A DNA stretch of 64,000 nt from an uncultured Oscillospiraceae bacterium (lineage in GTDB: Bacteria; Bacillota; Clostridia; Oscillospirales; Oscillospiraceae), in contig CAAFLG010000050.1 of NCBI GenBank assembly GCA_900763705.1, positions 1 to 64,000 of the forward strand, in the 5' to 3' direction. Each line of letters opens with the position of its first letter. The first letter of the stretch is position 1. Both the position numbers and the translations under genes were made by a program. This document shows, piece after piece, positions 7,980 through 16,334 of the stretch. The notes under the pieces were generated by a model. That model saw only the letters and a list, made by a program, of their open reading frames with translations, did no database searches and was not told the DNA's origin.

Positions 7980-8660
7980 ATGAGCGATTTTACCCCCACG
8001 CCCACACCGAGCTACAGCGGAAAGCTCCGCAATCATATGCTGATGGTGCCTGAATGCATCGAGGAGTGCAGCGGCATCCGCATCTTTGGACGAACGATCA
8101 AGTCCTTTGTCTTTTCCACCGACGTTGCCACCATCGCAAGCTGCAATGCCGACGCGGTGATCGCCGTTTATCCCTTCACGCCCCAGCCGCGTATCGCGCG
8201 CGCCATCATCAGCGTGGCGGATATGCCGGTATTCTGCGGCGTCGGCGGCGGCTTCACCTCCGGCGCGCGCTCCGTCGCTCAGGCGATGGAGGCAGAGCAC
8301 TGCGGCGCTTACGGCGTTGTGCTCAACGCCCCCGTCTCGGCTGATATCATGCGCGATATCCGCGCGCACATCGACATTCCCGTTGTTGCGACCATCGTCT
8401 CCGCCACGCAGGACACCGAGGCGCGTATCGCCGCGGGCGCCGACATTCTGAACGTCTCCGCCGCTGCGGAAACGCCGCAGCTCGTCGCCGCGCTCCGCGC
8501 GCGCCACCCCGAGATCCCCATCATCGCCACCGGCGGCCCGAGGGATGAGACCATCCGCAAGACCATCGCCGCGGGCGCGAACGCCATCACCTATACTCCG
8601 CCCGACAACGGCGTGCTGCTCGCCGACATCATGACCGCGCACCGCGAGCGCTACCGCTAA
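7980..8660 (+). CDS. TIM-barrel phosphate-binding protein of unknown function
   Basis: The 226-residue protein has alternating strands and helices of a TIM barrel. The C-terminal strands carry phosphate-binding-type motifs: DILNVSAAAETPQLVAAL, PIIATGGPRDE and ANAITYTPPDNG. This resembles the IATGGI/L pattern of NanE- and ribulose-phosphate-type barrels. Databases tend to label this clostridial family only as a hydrolase. The ATG at 7980 has GGAAGG (7966-7971) upstream. It follows the HD gene by 55 bases and ends at a strong terminator, so it closes that operon. No substrate can be assigned. Confidence 0.75.
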   Translation: MSDFTPTPTPSYSGKLRNHMLMVPECIEECSGIRIFGRTIKSFVFSTDVATIASCNADAVIAVYPFTPQPRIARAIISVADMPVFCGVGGGFTSGARSVAQAMEAEHCGAYGVVLNAPVSADIMRDIRAHIDIPVVATIVSATQDTEARIAAGADILNVSAAAETPQLVAALRARHPEIPIIATGGPRDETIRKTIAAGANAITYTPPDNGVLLADIMTAHRERYR

Positions 8661-8678
8661 GCTACATAAGAAGGCAGA

Positions 8679-8711
8679 AAAAGGCTGACCCAAAAGGGTC
8701 AGCCTTTTTAT
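8679..8711. terminator. Bidirectional intrinsic terminator
   Basis: A 13-bp perfect stem (8679-8691 with 8696-8708) has an AAAA loop, a T-tract to the right and an A-tract to the left. It separates the convergent TIM-barrel and lipoprotein genes and can serve both. Confidence 0.88.
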
Positions 8712-8720
8712 CTTTCCTTT

Positions 8721-10082
8721 TTAGTACGGGCACGGGAAAGCAGAGAACACCGCGTGGCCGTCCACGAGCGTGAAGGGGTATTCGTAGGTCTCCGTCTCGC
8801 CGGTGAGCACCCAGTCGCCCGCGTCGTCGTCCCAGTCCCGCAGCCAGACCGTCTGCGTCACCGTGCCGCCCTTGCCCTTGAGCGTCACGCTGTGCTCCTC
8901 CGCTGCGATCTCCATGTTATAGCCGCGGTCGGCGGAGAGCACATAGAGCTTGCCGTCCGATTCCGCAAAGCGCCCGGACGTTTCGAGCCATTCGTCGGCC
9001 AGCGCTTCGTCAAGGTACCGGCACAGCAGTTCCCGCAGCTCCGCCATCGTCGAAACGCCGGGAATATTCGCTCTGTAATAGGTGTATCCGTTGATCTCTG
9101 TCTCGTCCGCGCTGCCGTAGCCGGCGGGCGGCGTGGTCGTATGGAACCATGTCCACAACGTTTCCGCCGTGTTAAAGTCGATCAGCACCGCCGCTTCGGG
9201 AGAGATCTCCAGAAGGGACTGCGCGTGCTCGCTGAGCGCGTTGTAGAAGGCGTCATAGCCCACGTCGAACACCTGCGGGCCCGCAGCGTAGGGCGCGATG
9301 ATGTAGTTATCGAAGCGCACCGTGATGCCGGACGCCGTAAAGTGCACCGTTGCAAACGACGGGAAATCCGACAGATAGGAATCGTAATCGTCAAAATACA
9401 GCTCGCTCAGGTTCTGCTCATAGACCTGCTGGAAGAGTTCCTGGCTGATGCACGTTTGCAGTGTCGTTCCGTCCAGGTCCCCCTCCTCCGAGGCAATCGT
9501 ATCGATCGACAGGAACTCACCCGTCGTCAAATCGAAGTTCCACGCGCAGCGGTAGGTATTGGGATGCACGCCGCCATAGTAGGTGTAGCCATCCGCCGCG
9601 ATGCTCAGAAGTTTTCCCTCGACTTCATACACATCGCCGATCGTCAGCTCGCTCGTCCAGTATCCGCCCTCCGGGAAAAATGTCAGGTCCTCGTCCGCAT
9701 ACACATCCTTCGCGCTCTGCGCCACGTCCTCGGCGTCCGCGCGCAGCGCCGCCAGCACACTCTCCATCTCGTTGTTGAATGTCTGCTGTATCCTGCGCAG
9801 CTGCGCCTTTTCCGCGCCGCCGCCCGCCGCATTCTCATTCTGCGCGTAGACCTTGCCCTCTTCGTCCCGCAGTTCAAGCTGCGGCAGCTCATAGTACTCG
9901 GAAAAGAGCAGCGTGCCGTCGTCGGCTCTGTACTCGTTCTCGTAGACGTTCTTCGACATTTCCAAATGCAGCTTCGGCGCGTCGGAGACATCGTCCGCCG
10001 TACCGCCATCTCCCTTCGCGCCGCAGGCGGCGAGCTGCAGCATGAGCGTCAGCGCCAACAGCACCGTCAACCATTTTTTCAT
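8721..10082 (-). CDS. DUF3298 (RsiV-like) lipoprotein
   Basis: The 453-residue protein has a lipoprotein signal peptide with lipobox LAAC and Cys20. The mature region includes the DUF4163/DUF3298-type pattern YTYYGGVHPNTY followed by NFDLTTGEFLSID and a C-terminal region YAAGPQVFDVGYDAF, as in the extracytoplasmic part of RsiV-type anti-sigma factors. It lacks the cytoplasmic anti-sigma helix, so it is anchored by lipid rather than spanning the membrane. RsiV-like domains can bind lysozyme; whether this one does is inference. GGAG (10092-10089) precedes the ATG at 10082. It lies 32 bases after tmcAL on the same strand. Confidence 0.82.
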   Translation of the reverse strand: MKKWLTVLLALTLMLQLAACGAKGDGGTADDVSDAPKLHLEMSKNVYENEYRADDGTLLFSEYYELPQLELRDEEGKVYAQNENAAGGGAEKAQLRRIQQTFNNEMESVLAALRADAEDVAQSAKDVYADEDLTFFPEGGYWTSELTIGDVYEVEGKLLSIAADGYTYYGGVHPNTYRCAWNFDLTTGEFLSIDTIASEEGDLDGTTLQTCISQELFQQVYEQNLSELYFDDYDSYLSDFPSFATVHFTASGITVRFDNYIIAPYAAGPQVFDVGYDAFYNALSEHAQSLLEISPEAAVLIDFNTAETLWTWFHTTTPPAGYGSADETEINGYTYYRANIPGVSTMAELRELLCRYLDEALADEWLETSGRFAESDGKLYVLSADRGYNMEIAAEEHSVTLKGKGGTVTQTVWLRDWDDDAGDWVLTGETETYEYPFTLVDGHAVFSAFPCPY

Positions 10083-10114
10083 CGTGATCTCCTTTCCCGG
10101 TCGCGGCGCCGCGA

Positions 10115-11311
10115 TCAAACGATCACCGGGCCGCTCGTCCACGCGCTCCCGCCCCGCGCCGCGGCAAGGTCGGGATAGGCAAGGACATACTGATCCTCTG
10201 CACGCGCGGAAAGCCCGAAGAGCTTTTGCGCGTGTGCGTCCAGCGCGCGCACGTCGGCACTCTTGACGAGCACCGGCGCAAGCGCCGTTTGTTTCATTTC
10301 CCTGAGCATTTCACGCCCGCGTCCGCTGCACGCCAGCACGCGCAGATACGGCACGCGCGGCGGCATATCCTCCGCCGTCACGCCGAGATAGGCCGCGAGC
10401 AGCATCCGCCGCAGCCGTGCATAGGCGTAGCGCTTTGTCTTCACTTCGCCGAGCAGTTCCTCAATGGACGAGGCCGTGCGCGCCGCGTCGTAAAAGCGGC
10501 GGTAAAGCCCCTCGCGCCCGCTGTCGAAACGGGCAAAGTCCCCTCCTTCCATTGTGCGCAGCCGAGAGAGGATCGCGCGCTCCGCTCCCTTCATCGTCAC
10601 CGGCGCGCGCCCCGCCGCACATTCGCGCGCATAGATTGCGGCGCTCTCCTCCGTCAGAAAGGCGGTCGCGTCCTCCCCGCGCGAAAGCAGGCCGCGGATG
10701 TGGCTCGCCGAGGCGAAGCCATCCGCCGCGCCTTCGTCGTGGCCCACGGCCTTTCGCTTCAGCGCCAGCGGCGCGATCGCGCTGCCGCTTGCGATGATCG
10801 CCTTGCAGTATTCAACGCCGAGAATGTCGTTCGGATTTTTGAGCACAGCGGCATCCTCGCCGATGAGTGCCCTTGCCGCCGCCTCGCGCGCGCTTGCAAA
10901 GGATGCGCCCGCTGCGAGCGCTTCACGCAGCGCCGAAGAAAAATCCGCGCACAGCAGCGCTTCCGCCGCGCGCTGCAGCGGCTCCGTCTCGCCGCACTCG
11001 CTGCCGAATGCCAGCGTATCAACGATGCCCGTCGCGTTCAGAACGCCGACGCCGCCGCGCGCAAAGCCCTCCGCCGATGCGATGGCCCACGGCAGCGGCA
11101 GCTCAAGCACAAGGTCCGCGCCGCCGCGCACCGCCGCTTCCGCGCGCGCGTGCGCGCGCTCGATGGCAAAATCGCCGCGCTGGACAAAGTCGCCGCTCAT
11201 CGCGCAGACGATGCCCGTTTCCGCACCGAAGCGCCGCCGCAGCTCGTCGAGCTGCCATTTGTGGCCGCGGTGGAAGGGATTATATTCTGTTATTATACCA
11301 ATTGCGTTCAT
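10115..11311 (-). CDS. tmcAL: tRNA(Met) cytidine acetate ligase TmcAL (YlbM)
   Basis: The 398-residue protein begins with the nucleotidyltransferase signature ITEYNPFHRGHKWQL (HxxH at His14 and His17). CAMSGDFVQRGDFAI and DLVLELPLPWA follow, then an ASASHIRGLLSRG segment in the place of the ISSTxIR motif. TmcAL activates acetate with ATP to acetyl-AMP and acetylates the wobble cytidine of elongator tRNA-Met. Length fits the family. It is divergent from ackA, whose product makes or consumes acetate. AGAGGA (11320-11315) is its SD. Naming by motif is strong; no close alternative. Confidence 0.93.
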   Translation of the reverse strand: MNAIGIITEYNPFHRGHKWQLDELRRRFGAETGIVCAMSGDFVQRGDFAIERAHARAEAAVRGGADLVLELPLPWAIASAEGFARGGVGVLNATGIVDTLAFGSECGETEPLQRAAEALLCADFSSALREALAAGASFASAREAAARALIGEDAAVLKNPNDILGVEYCKAIIASGSAIAPLALKRKAVGHDEGAADGFASASHIRGLLSRGEDATAFLTEESAAIYARECAAGRAPVTMKGAERAILSRLRTMEGGDFARFDSGREGLYRRFYDAARTASSIEELLGEVKTKRYAYARLRRMLLAAYLGVTAEDMPPRVPYLRVLACSGRGREMLREMKQTALAPVLVKSADVRALDAHAQKLFGLSARAEDQYVLAYPDLAAARGGSAWTSGPVIV

Positions 11312-11361
11312 GAAAGTCCTCTCAAAGCGGTTACAAAAGAGTTACGTTTTGTTAAATTTGC

Positions 11362-11389
11362 TTGTGTTTGCCAAAAAGTTTGCTATAAT
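11362..11389 (+). promoter_or_regulatory. ackA promoter
   Basis: TTGTGT (11362-11367) and a perfect TATAAT (11384-11389) are separated by 16 bases, 92 bases upstream of the ackA start. Confidence 0.72.
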
Positions 11390-11481
11390 AATAACGTATG
11401 ATTTCTACACCGATCATTTTCTATGATTCTATCGGAAATCCGGGCGCTTTGCAAGCCGCCCTCGAAAAAAGGAGTATACTT

Positions 11482-12681
11482 ATGAACGTATTGGTCATTA
11501 ACGCAGGTTCTTCCTCCCTGAAGTATCAGCTGCTCAACCCCGCTTCGGGCGAGCTGCTTGCCAAGGGTCTTTGCGAGCGCATCGGCATCGACGGCCGCTT
11601 CACCTATAAGCCCCAGCTGCCCGGCAAGGAGACCGTCAAGGCAGCCGAGGTCCCCATGCCCACCCACAGCGAGGCCATTCAGGCCGTGCTCAACGCCCTC
11701 GTCGACGAGAAGAACGGCGTCATCGGCTCCATGAAGGAGATCGACGCTGTCGGTCACCGCGTCGTCCACGGCGGCGAGAAGTTTGCCAAGTCCGTCCTCA
11801 TCACCGATGAGGTCATGCACGCCATCGAAGAGTGCACCCCCCTCGCCCCGCTCCACAACCCCGCCAACATCATCGGCATCAAGGCCTGCCAGGAGCTCAT
11901 GCCCGGCGTTCCCATGGTCGCCGTGTTCGATACCGCTTTCCACCAGACCATGCCCCCCGTGGCCTATACCTATGCCATTCCCTATGAGTACTATGAGAAG
12001 GACAAGGTCCGCCGCTACGGCTTCCACGGCACCTCTCACAAGTATGTTTCCCAGCGCGCGGCCGATATGCTCGGCAAACCCATCGAGCAGCTCAAGCTGA
12101 TCACCTGCCACCTTGGCAACGGCTCCTCTGTCACCGCGGTCGACGGCGGCAAGAGCGTGGATACCTCCATGGGCTTCACCCCGCTCGCCGGCCTTCCCAT
12201 GGGCACCCGCGCCGGCGATCTCGACGCCGGTATCCTCGAGTTCCTGATGAACAAGTACGGCATGGACATCACCGAGATGCTCAACATTCTCAACAAGAAG
12301 TCCGGCATGCAGGGCATCAGCGGCGTCAGCTCCGACTTCCGCGATCTCGAGCTGGGCGCCGAGCAGGGCAATGCGCGCTGCGCGCTCGCCCGCGACAAGT
12401 TTGCCTATGAGGTGAAGAAGCTCATCGGCGCGTACGCCGCTGCAATGGGCGGCGTGGACGCCATCATCTTCACCGCCGGCGTCGGCGAGAACGATGCGCC
12501 CGAGCGCATGGCGATCGCCTCCGGTCTTGAGTTCATGGGCGTCAAGATGGACGAGGACGCCAACAAGGTCCGCGGCGAGGAGCGCGTGATCTCCGCGCCC
12601 GACTCCAAGGTCCCCGTCCTCCTCATCCCCACGAACGAGGAGCTCATGATCGCCATGGATACCGCCGCTCTCGTCGGCTGA
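11482..12681 (+). CDS. ackA: Acetate kinase
   Basis: Acetate kinase interconverts acetyl phosphate + ADP and acetate + ATP in the cytoplasm and is the ATP-yielding step of acetate fermentation. The 399-residue length is typical. All signatures are visible: VINAGSSSLKYQ at the N-terminus, VGHRVVHGGEKF, DTAFHQTMP, YGFHGTSHKYV, CHLGNGSSV with GLPMGTRAGDLD, and FTAGVGEN. The ATG at 11482 follows AAAAGGAG (11467-11474); an upstream in-frame ATG at 11398 has no SD. No phosphotransacetylase gene is next to it. It has its own promoter and terminator, so it is monocistronic. The codons are strongly C-biased, consistent with high expression. Confidence 0.98.
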   Translation: MNVLVINAGSSSLKYQLLNPASGELLAKGLCERIGIDGRFTYKPQLPGKETVKAAEVPMPTHSEAIQAVLNALVDEKNGVIGSMKEIDAVGHRVVHGGEKFAKSVLITDEVMHAIEECTPLAPLHNPANIIGIKACQELMPGVPMVAVFDTAFHQTMPPVAYTYAIPYEYYEKDKVRRYGFHGTSHKYVSQRAADMLGKPIEQLKLITCHLGNGSSVTAVDGGKSVDTSMGFTPLAGLPMGTRAGDLDAGILEFLMNKYGMDITEMLNILNKKSGMQGISGVSSDFRDLELGAEQGNARCALARDKFAYEVKKLIGAYAAAMGGVDAIIFTAGVGENDAPERMAIASGLEFMGVKMDEDANKVRGEERVISAPDSKVPVLLIPTNEELMIAMDTAALVG

Positions 12682-12698
12682 TCCTTTTCTCCCAAGAC

Positions 12699-12735
12699 AA
12701 AGGCCGCCGCTCACAACGGAGCGGCGGCCTTTTTG
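12699..12735 (+). terminator. Intrinsic terminator of ackA
   Basis: A GC-rich 13-bp stem (12700-12712 with 12719-12731 region) is followed by TTTTT. Confidence 0.85.
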
Positions 12736-12767
12736 CCGCTTTTGCTCTCATTTTGGCGAAAACGGCG

Positions 12768-12796
12768 TTGCAAAGCGCATCGCCGCGCCTTATAAT
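12768..12796 (+). promoter_or_regulatory. Promoter of the FliB-like gene
   Basis: TTGCAA (12768-12773) and TATAAT (12791-12796) have an ideal 17-base spacer. Confidence 0.78.
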
Positions 12797-12832
12797 GGCG
12801 GAAACGCATCAAACGCATAGGAGGACCAAGAC

Positions 12833-13774
12833 GTGCAACACGCATATCCAGACTATTACCCGCAGTTTTCCTGCATCGCCGACCGCTGCCGCCACAGCTG
12901 CTGCATCGGCTGGGAGATCGATGTGGACGAGGACACGCTCGCCTCTTACCGCCGCGTCGGCAGTGAAATGGGCGAGCGCCTGCGCACAAGCATCTCCGAG
13001 GACGGCGACGCGCCGCACTTCCTCCTCGGCGCGCATGAGCGCTGCCCCTTCCTGAACGAAAAGAACCTCTGCGACCTCATTCTGTATGGCGGGGAGGATA
13101 TGCTCTGCCAGATCTGCCGCGACCATCCGCGCTACCGCAGCTTTTTCTCGGAGCGCACGGAGATCGGCGTGGGCCTCTGCTGCGAGGAGGCCGCGCGCCT
13201 CATCCTGACAAAGCCCGACAAAGTGCACCTTCTCACAAGCGGCGAGGGAACGCTTGAAGAGGAGGAGCGCGCGCTGCTTGCGCTGCGCGAACGGCTCTTT
13301 GCCGCCGCGCAGGACCGGGAAGCGCCGATCTTTTCCCGCATGGAGAGGATGCTCTCGCTCTGCGGCGCGGCGCTGCCCGCCATTTCGCTCAAGCAGTGGG
13401 CGGAGCTTTACCTTTCGCTCGAGCGCATGGACGAGCAGTGGACCGACCTTCTGCAGGCGCTGCGCAGATACGCGGACGCGCTGCCGCTTTCCGACTTTGC
13501 TTTCTACATGAGCGGCCGCGAAACGGAGTATGAGCAGCTGCTCGTCTATTTCCTTTACCGCCATGTGCCGGCGGCGCTCGACGACGGGGACATATCGAGC
13601 AAGGCGGCGTTCGCCGCAGCGTCGGTGCAGCTGCTCTTCGCGCTCGGTGCGCTGCACGAAAAGCTGCACGGCAGTTTCACCGTGAGCGACCAGATCGAGC
13701 TCTGCCGCCTCTACAGCGCAGAGGTCGAATACTCTGATGACAACCTGAATGCGCTTTTCGACGCGCTGATGTGA
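12833..13774 (+). CDS. FliB-like (flagellin lysine N-methylase family) Cys-rich protein
   Basis: The 313-residue protein carries the FliB-type cysteine pattern: C14, C19, C23-C24 in FSCIADRCRHSCCIGWEID, then CPFLNEKNLCDL, MLCQICRDHPRY and GLCCEEAARL. The cysteines probably ligate a metal or cluster. FliB methylates flagellin lysines in Salmonella, but many clostridia without flagella encode family members, and no flagellar gene is near. The real substrate may differ. GTG at 12833 is the start, with AGGAGG (12819-12824) eight bases before it. It is flanked by its own promoter and terminator. Confidence 0.82.
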   Translation: MQHAYPDYYPQFSCIADRCRHSCCIGWEIDVDEDTLASYRRVGSEMGERLRTSISEDGDAPHFLLGAHERCPFLNEKNLCDLILYGGEDMLCQICRDHPRYRSFFSERTEIGVGLCCEEAARLILTKPDKVHLLTSGEGTLEEEERALLALRERLFAAAQDREAPIFSRMERMLSLCGAALPAISLKQWAELYLSLERMDEQWTDLLQALRRYADALPLSDFAFYMSGRETEYEQLLVYFLYRHVPAALDDGDISSKAAFAAASVQLLFALGALHEKLHGSFTVSDQIELCRLYSAEVEYSDDNLNALFDALM

Positions 13775-13780
13775 GCTTTC

Positions 13781-13819
13781 CCCGCGCTTTGCCGAAAGAC
13801 GGTGAAGCGCGGGCTTTTT
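13781..13819 (+). terminator. Intrinsic terminator after the FliB-like gene
   Basis: A nine-bp stem (13781-13789 with 13805-13813) is followed by CTTTTTC. Confidence 0.72.
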
Positions 13820-13841
13820 CACAAATCGGCGCGAAGTTTGG

Positions 13842-13870
13842 TTGATTTTTATGTAAACCTATGATATACT
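13842..13870 (+). promoter_or_regulatory. Promoter of the GH24-SLH-GH25 gene
   Basis: TTGATT (13842-13847) and TATACT (13865-13870) are separated by 17 bases, 60 bases before the start codon. Confidence 0.72.
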
Positions 13871-13930
13871 GTAGACAAATCTGATTTCAGGCGGGGCGCT
13901 GCGTCTCCCGCCGGGCAAAGGAGAGCGAAT

Positions 13931-15955
13931 ATGAAACTTACCGCACAAAGAAAAACGCCGCTGGCGCTGCTGCTGGCGCTGTGCCTTGCATTGCAGCTGT
14001 GCGTCCCGGCGCTGGCAAGCGGCCCGATGATGACCGCGGGCAGCGCGGCCATCCGCCAGCTTGAAGAGGAAGAGGGCTTCCGCGCAGAGAAATACAGCGC
14101 GAACGGCAAGTGGTACATTGGCTACGGCACGGAATGCGGCGCGGACGACTATCCCGGCGGCATCACCCAGCAGGAGGCGGAAACGCTTCTGCTCGGCAAG
14201 GTCGCAGCCTTTGAGGTCAAGCTGAACGACTTTTTTGCCCGCCGCGGCATCACGCCCACGCAGGGCCAGTTCGACGCGCTCATCTGCTTTAGCTACAACT
14301 ACGGCTCAAGCTGGATGAGCGGCACGAGCAAACTCGTGAAGATTGCCGGCGGCGAGGTGCAGGCCACGCGCCTTGAAGTGGCGCAGGCCTTCGGCGAGTG
14401 GTGCCACTCCGGCGGTCAGGCGCAGCCGGGCCTCGCCGACCGCAGGCTTCAGGAGGCGGCTCTCTACTTAGACGGCAGCACCGCCGCCGCGGAGACGGAG
14501 TTTGCCTATCTCATCATCAACAAGGAAGACGGCGTGTCGTATGAGACGGATTTCCGCGTCTACCAGCGCGGCACGGCCTACGGCAGCTTTCCCGCGATGG
14601 AAAAGCTCGGCTGCACGTTTGCGGGGCTGAAAACCGCGTCCGGCGCAGTGCTGACGGAAAACAGCATCGCCAGCGGAAACGTCACCGCGACCGCCGCATG
14701 GAACGCAAACAGCTACACCGGCACGACGTATTCCGACGTGAAGCCAGGCGACTGGTTCTATGACTATGTGATGGAGCTGAGCGCGCAGGGCATCGTCGGC
14801 GGCAACGGCGACGGCACCTTTGCTCCCAACCGCGCCACAAGCACGGGCGAGATGCTCAAGCTCGTGCTGCTTGCGACAGGTCACAAGCAGCAGTCTCCCA
14901 CAGGAACGCACTGGGCCAGCGGCTACGGCACCTACGCCCTCTCCATGAGCTATCTTTCGCGCGACAAGGCTGATGCGCTCGATTCTCCCATCAGCCGCCT
15001 TGAGGTCGCGCGTCTTGCGGCCAAGGCCATGGGCTATGGCGCGTCGGGCAGCGCTTCTCCCTTTGCCGACGTGAACGATGGCTACGCGACCGCCCTCTGC
15101 GAGGCGGGCATCTTCATCGGTACAACCGTCGGTGAGCAGAGATTCTTCTACCCGAACGACAGCATCACGCGCGCGGAGGTGGCGACGATCGTGTGGCGCA
15201 TCTATCAGGCAAACGCCACCAACGCCAAGCAGAAGATCCACTACGGGAACTACACGCTCGACGTGCTGGAGGGCGTGCCGACGAACAATTACGACAAGTC
15301 CGCCTTCTCAAGAGACGGCAGCATCATGCGCTACAACGACCCCAGCGTGCGCACGCGCCTCGGCATTGACGTGTCGCAGTATCAGGGCGACATTGACTGG
15401 ACGGCGGTCGCGGGCAGCGGCGTGGAATTTGTCATCGCGCGTGTGGGCGGCCGCGGCTATACCGTAGGCTCCATCTACGCCGATAAGAAGTTTGACGACT
15501 ACGCCGACGGTGCAGCCAGCGCAGGCCTTCAGGTGGGCGCGTACTTCTACTCGCAGGCCATCAGCGTTCAGGAGGCAGAGGAGGAAGCCTACTTTGTGCT
15601 CGATAAGCTGCGCGGCCACAGCATCACCGGCCCCGTCGTCTTCGACTGGGAGGTCGTCGGCAAGTCGAGCGCCCGCACCTACGGCATCGAAACGAGTGTG
15701 CTCTGCGCCGCGGCGCGCGCCTTCTGCAAGATCATTGAAGACGCGGGTTATCAGGCGATGATCTACACCGACAGCTATGCCGGCTATGTCAAGTATGACC
15801 TCAGCCAAATTGTCGACTACCCGCTGTGGTTCGCGTACTACAGCTCGGATACGCCGACGTTCTACTATGACTTTGCCATGTGGCAGTATACGTCCAAGGG
15901 AAGCGTCCCCGGCATCAAGGGCAGCGTCGACATGGATCTCTGGTTCATCAAGTAA
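13931..15955 (+). CDS. Secreted two-headed muramidase: GH24-like + SLH repeats + GH25
   Basis: The 674-residue protein has a Sec signal peptide ending near ALAS30. Residues about 40-178 form a GH24/T4-lysozyme-like domain (EEGF at 47-50, YIGYGTE, and QGQFDALICFSYNYGS). Residues about 266-435 hold three S-layer-homology repeats (SDVKPGDWFYDYV; a degenerate middle repeat; FADVNDGYATALCEAGI). Residues about 475-674 are GH25 with the expected acidic residues Asp480 (GIDVSQYQG) and Asp572/Glu574 (FDWE). GH25 and GH24 both cut the MurNAc-GlcNAc bond; SLH repeats tether proteins to the cell wall. By hand alignment the T4 Asp20 and Thr26 positions are Ala57 and Tyr62, so the GH24 half may be weakened. 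Likely a cell-wall remodelling or competitor-lysing enzyme. Confidence 0.9.
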   Translation: MKLTAQRKTPLALLLALCLALQLCVPALASGPMMTAGSAAIRQLEEEEGFRAEKYSANGKWYIGYGTECGADDYPGGITQQEAETLLLGKVAAFEVKLNDFFARRGITPTQGQFDALICFSYNYGSSWMSGTSKLVKIAGGEVQATRLEVAQAFGEWCHSGGQAQPGLADRRLQEAALYLDGSTAAAETEFAYLIINKEDGVSYETDFRVYQRGTAYGSFPAMEKLGCTFAGLKTASGAVLTENSIASGNVTATAAWNANSYTGTTYSDVKPGDWFYDYVMELSAQGIVGGNGDGTFAPNRATSTGEMLKLVLLATGHKQQSPTGTHWASGYGTYALSMSYLSRDKADALDSPISRLEVARLAAKAMGYGASGSASPFADVNDGYATALCEAGIFIGTTVGEQRFFYPNDSITRAEVATIVWRIYQANATNAKQKIHYGNYTLDVLEGVPTNNYDKSAFSRDGSIMRYNDPSVRTRLGIDVSQYQGDIDWTAVAGSGVEFVIARVGGRGYTVGSIYADKKFDDYADGAASAGLQVGAYFYSQAISVQEAEEEAYFVLDKLRGHSITGPVVFDWEVVGKSSARTYGIETSVLCAAARAFCKIIEDAGYQAMIYTDSYAGYVKYDLSQIVDYPLWFAYYSSDTPTFYYDFAMWQYTSKGSVPGIKGSVDMDLWFIK

Positions 15956-15964
15956 ACAGGATAC

Positions 15965-15998
15965 GAGCGGACAAGCGCAGGCGCTTGTCCGCTCTTTT
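15965..15998 (+). terminator. Intrinsic terminator of the muramidase gene
   Basis: A perfect 14-bp stem (15965-15978 with 15981-15994) with a two-base nominal loop is followed by TTTT. Confidence 0.85.
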
Positions 15999-16032
15999 CA
16001 AATCTTCCCATACCGTTTTCCGATTTTTCTCC

Positions 16033-16061
16033 TTGCCGCGGGACACAAGTTGTGCTATAGT
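16033..16061 (+). promoter_or_regulatory. tRNA-Leu promoter
   Basis: TTGCCG (16033-16038) and TATAGT (16056-16061) have a 17-base spacer and end ten bases before the tRNA. Confidence 0.75.
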
Positions 16062-16071
16062 TGTCCTGTTC

Positions 16072-16156
16072 GCGGGCATGATGGAATTGGCAGACATGCG
16101 AGATTTAGGTTCTCGTGCCGCAAGGCGTTGGGGTTCAAGTCCCCATGCCCGCACCA
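16072..16156 (+). tRNA. tRNA-Leu (anticodon UAG)
   Basis: The acceptor stem GCGGGCA (16072-16078) pairs with TGCCCGC (16146-16152), with discriminator A and an encoded CCA (16154-16156). The anticodon stem CGAGA/TCTCG encloses the loop TTTAGGT, giving anticodon TAG at 16106-16108. A long variable arm (TGCCGCAAGGCGT region) marks it as a class II tRNA, and the T-arm GGGGTTCAAGTCCCC is perfect. It decodes CUA leucine codons. It has its own promoter and terminator. Confidence 0.97.
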
Positions 16157-16164
16157 AGCAGCAA

Positions 16165-16215
16165 AGCAGCACCGTTTTTTGACCGTCAGAAGTCAAAAGG
16201 CCGTGCTGCTTTTTT
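16165..16215 (+). terminator. tRNA-Leu terminator
   Basis: An outer nine-bp stem (16165-16173 with 16203-16211) encloses a second inverted repeat (about 16177-16182 with 16192-16198) and ends in TTTTTT. Confidence 0.75.
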
Positions 16216-16266
16216 GTATTCTTTACGCCACCGCTCCCGCCGCGCGCGAAAGAAGAAAAATCATCG

Positions 16267-16295
16267 TTGAACCCTCGGGGCAAATCTGCCATAAT
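16267..16295 (+). promoter_or_regulatory. Promoter of the GTPase-NYN fusion gene
   Basis: TTGAAC (16267-16272) and CATAAT (16290-16295) have a 17-base spacer. The leader to the start at 16335 is only about 33 bases, so there is no room for the attenuator and leader peptide seen before classical tet(M). Confidence 0.65.
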
Positions 16296-16334
16296 AGAAG
16301 CAATACGAACACACAAAAAAGGCAGCTTTTTACT

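Noticed and set aside
15777..16334. Extension of the GTPase-NYN frame back to 15777
   Set aside because: The frame stays open by chance through the muramidase end, a terminator and the tRNA-Leu gene. The promoter at 16267-16295 and the Met-initiated GTPase motif place the start at 16335.
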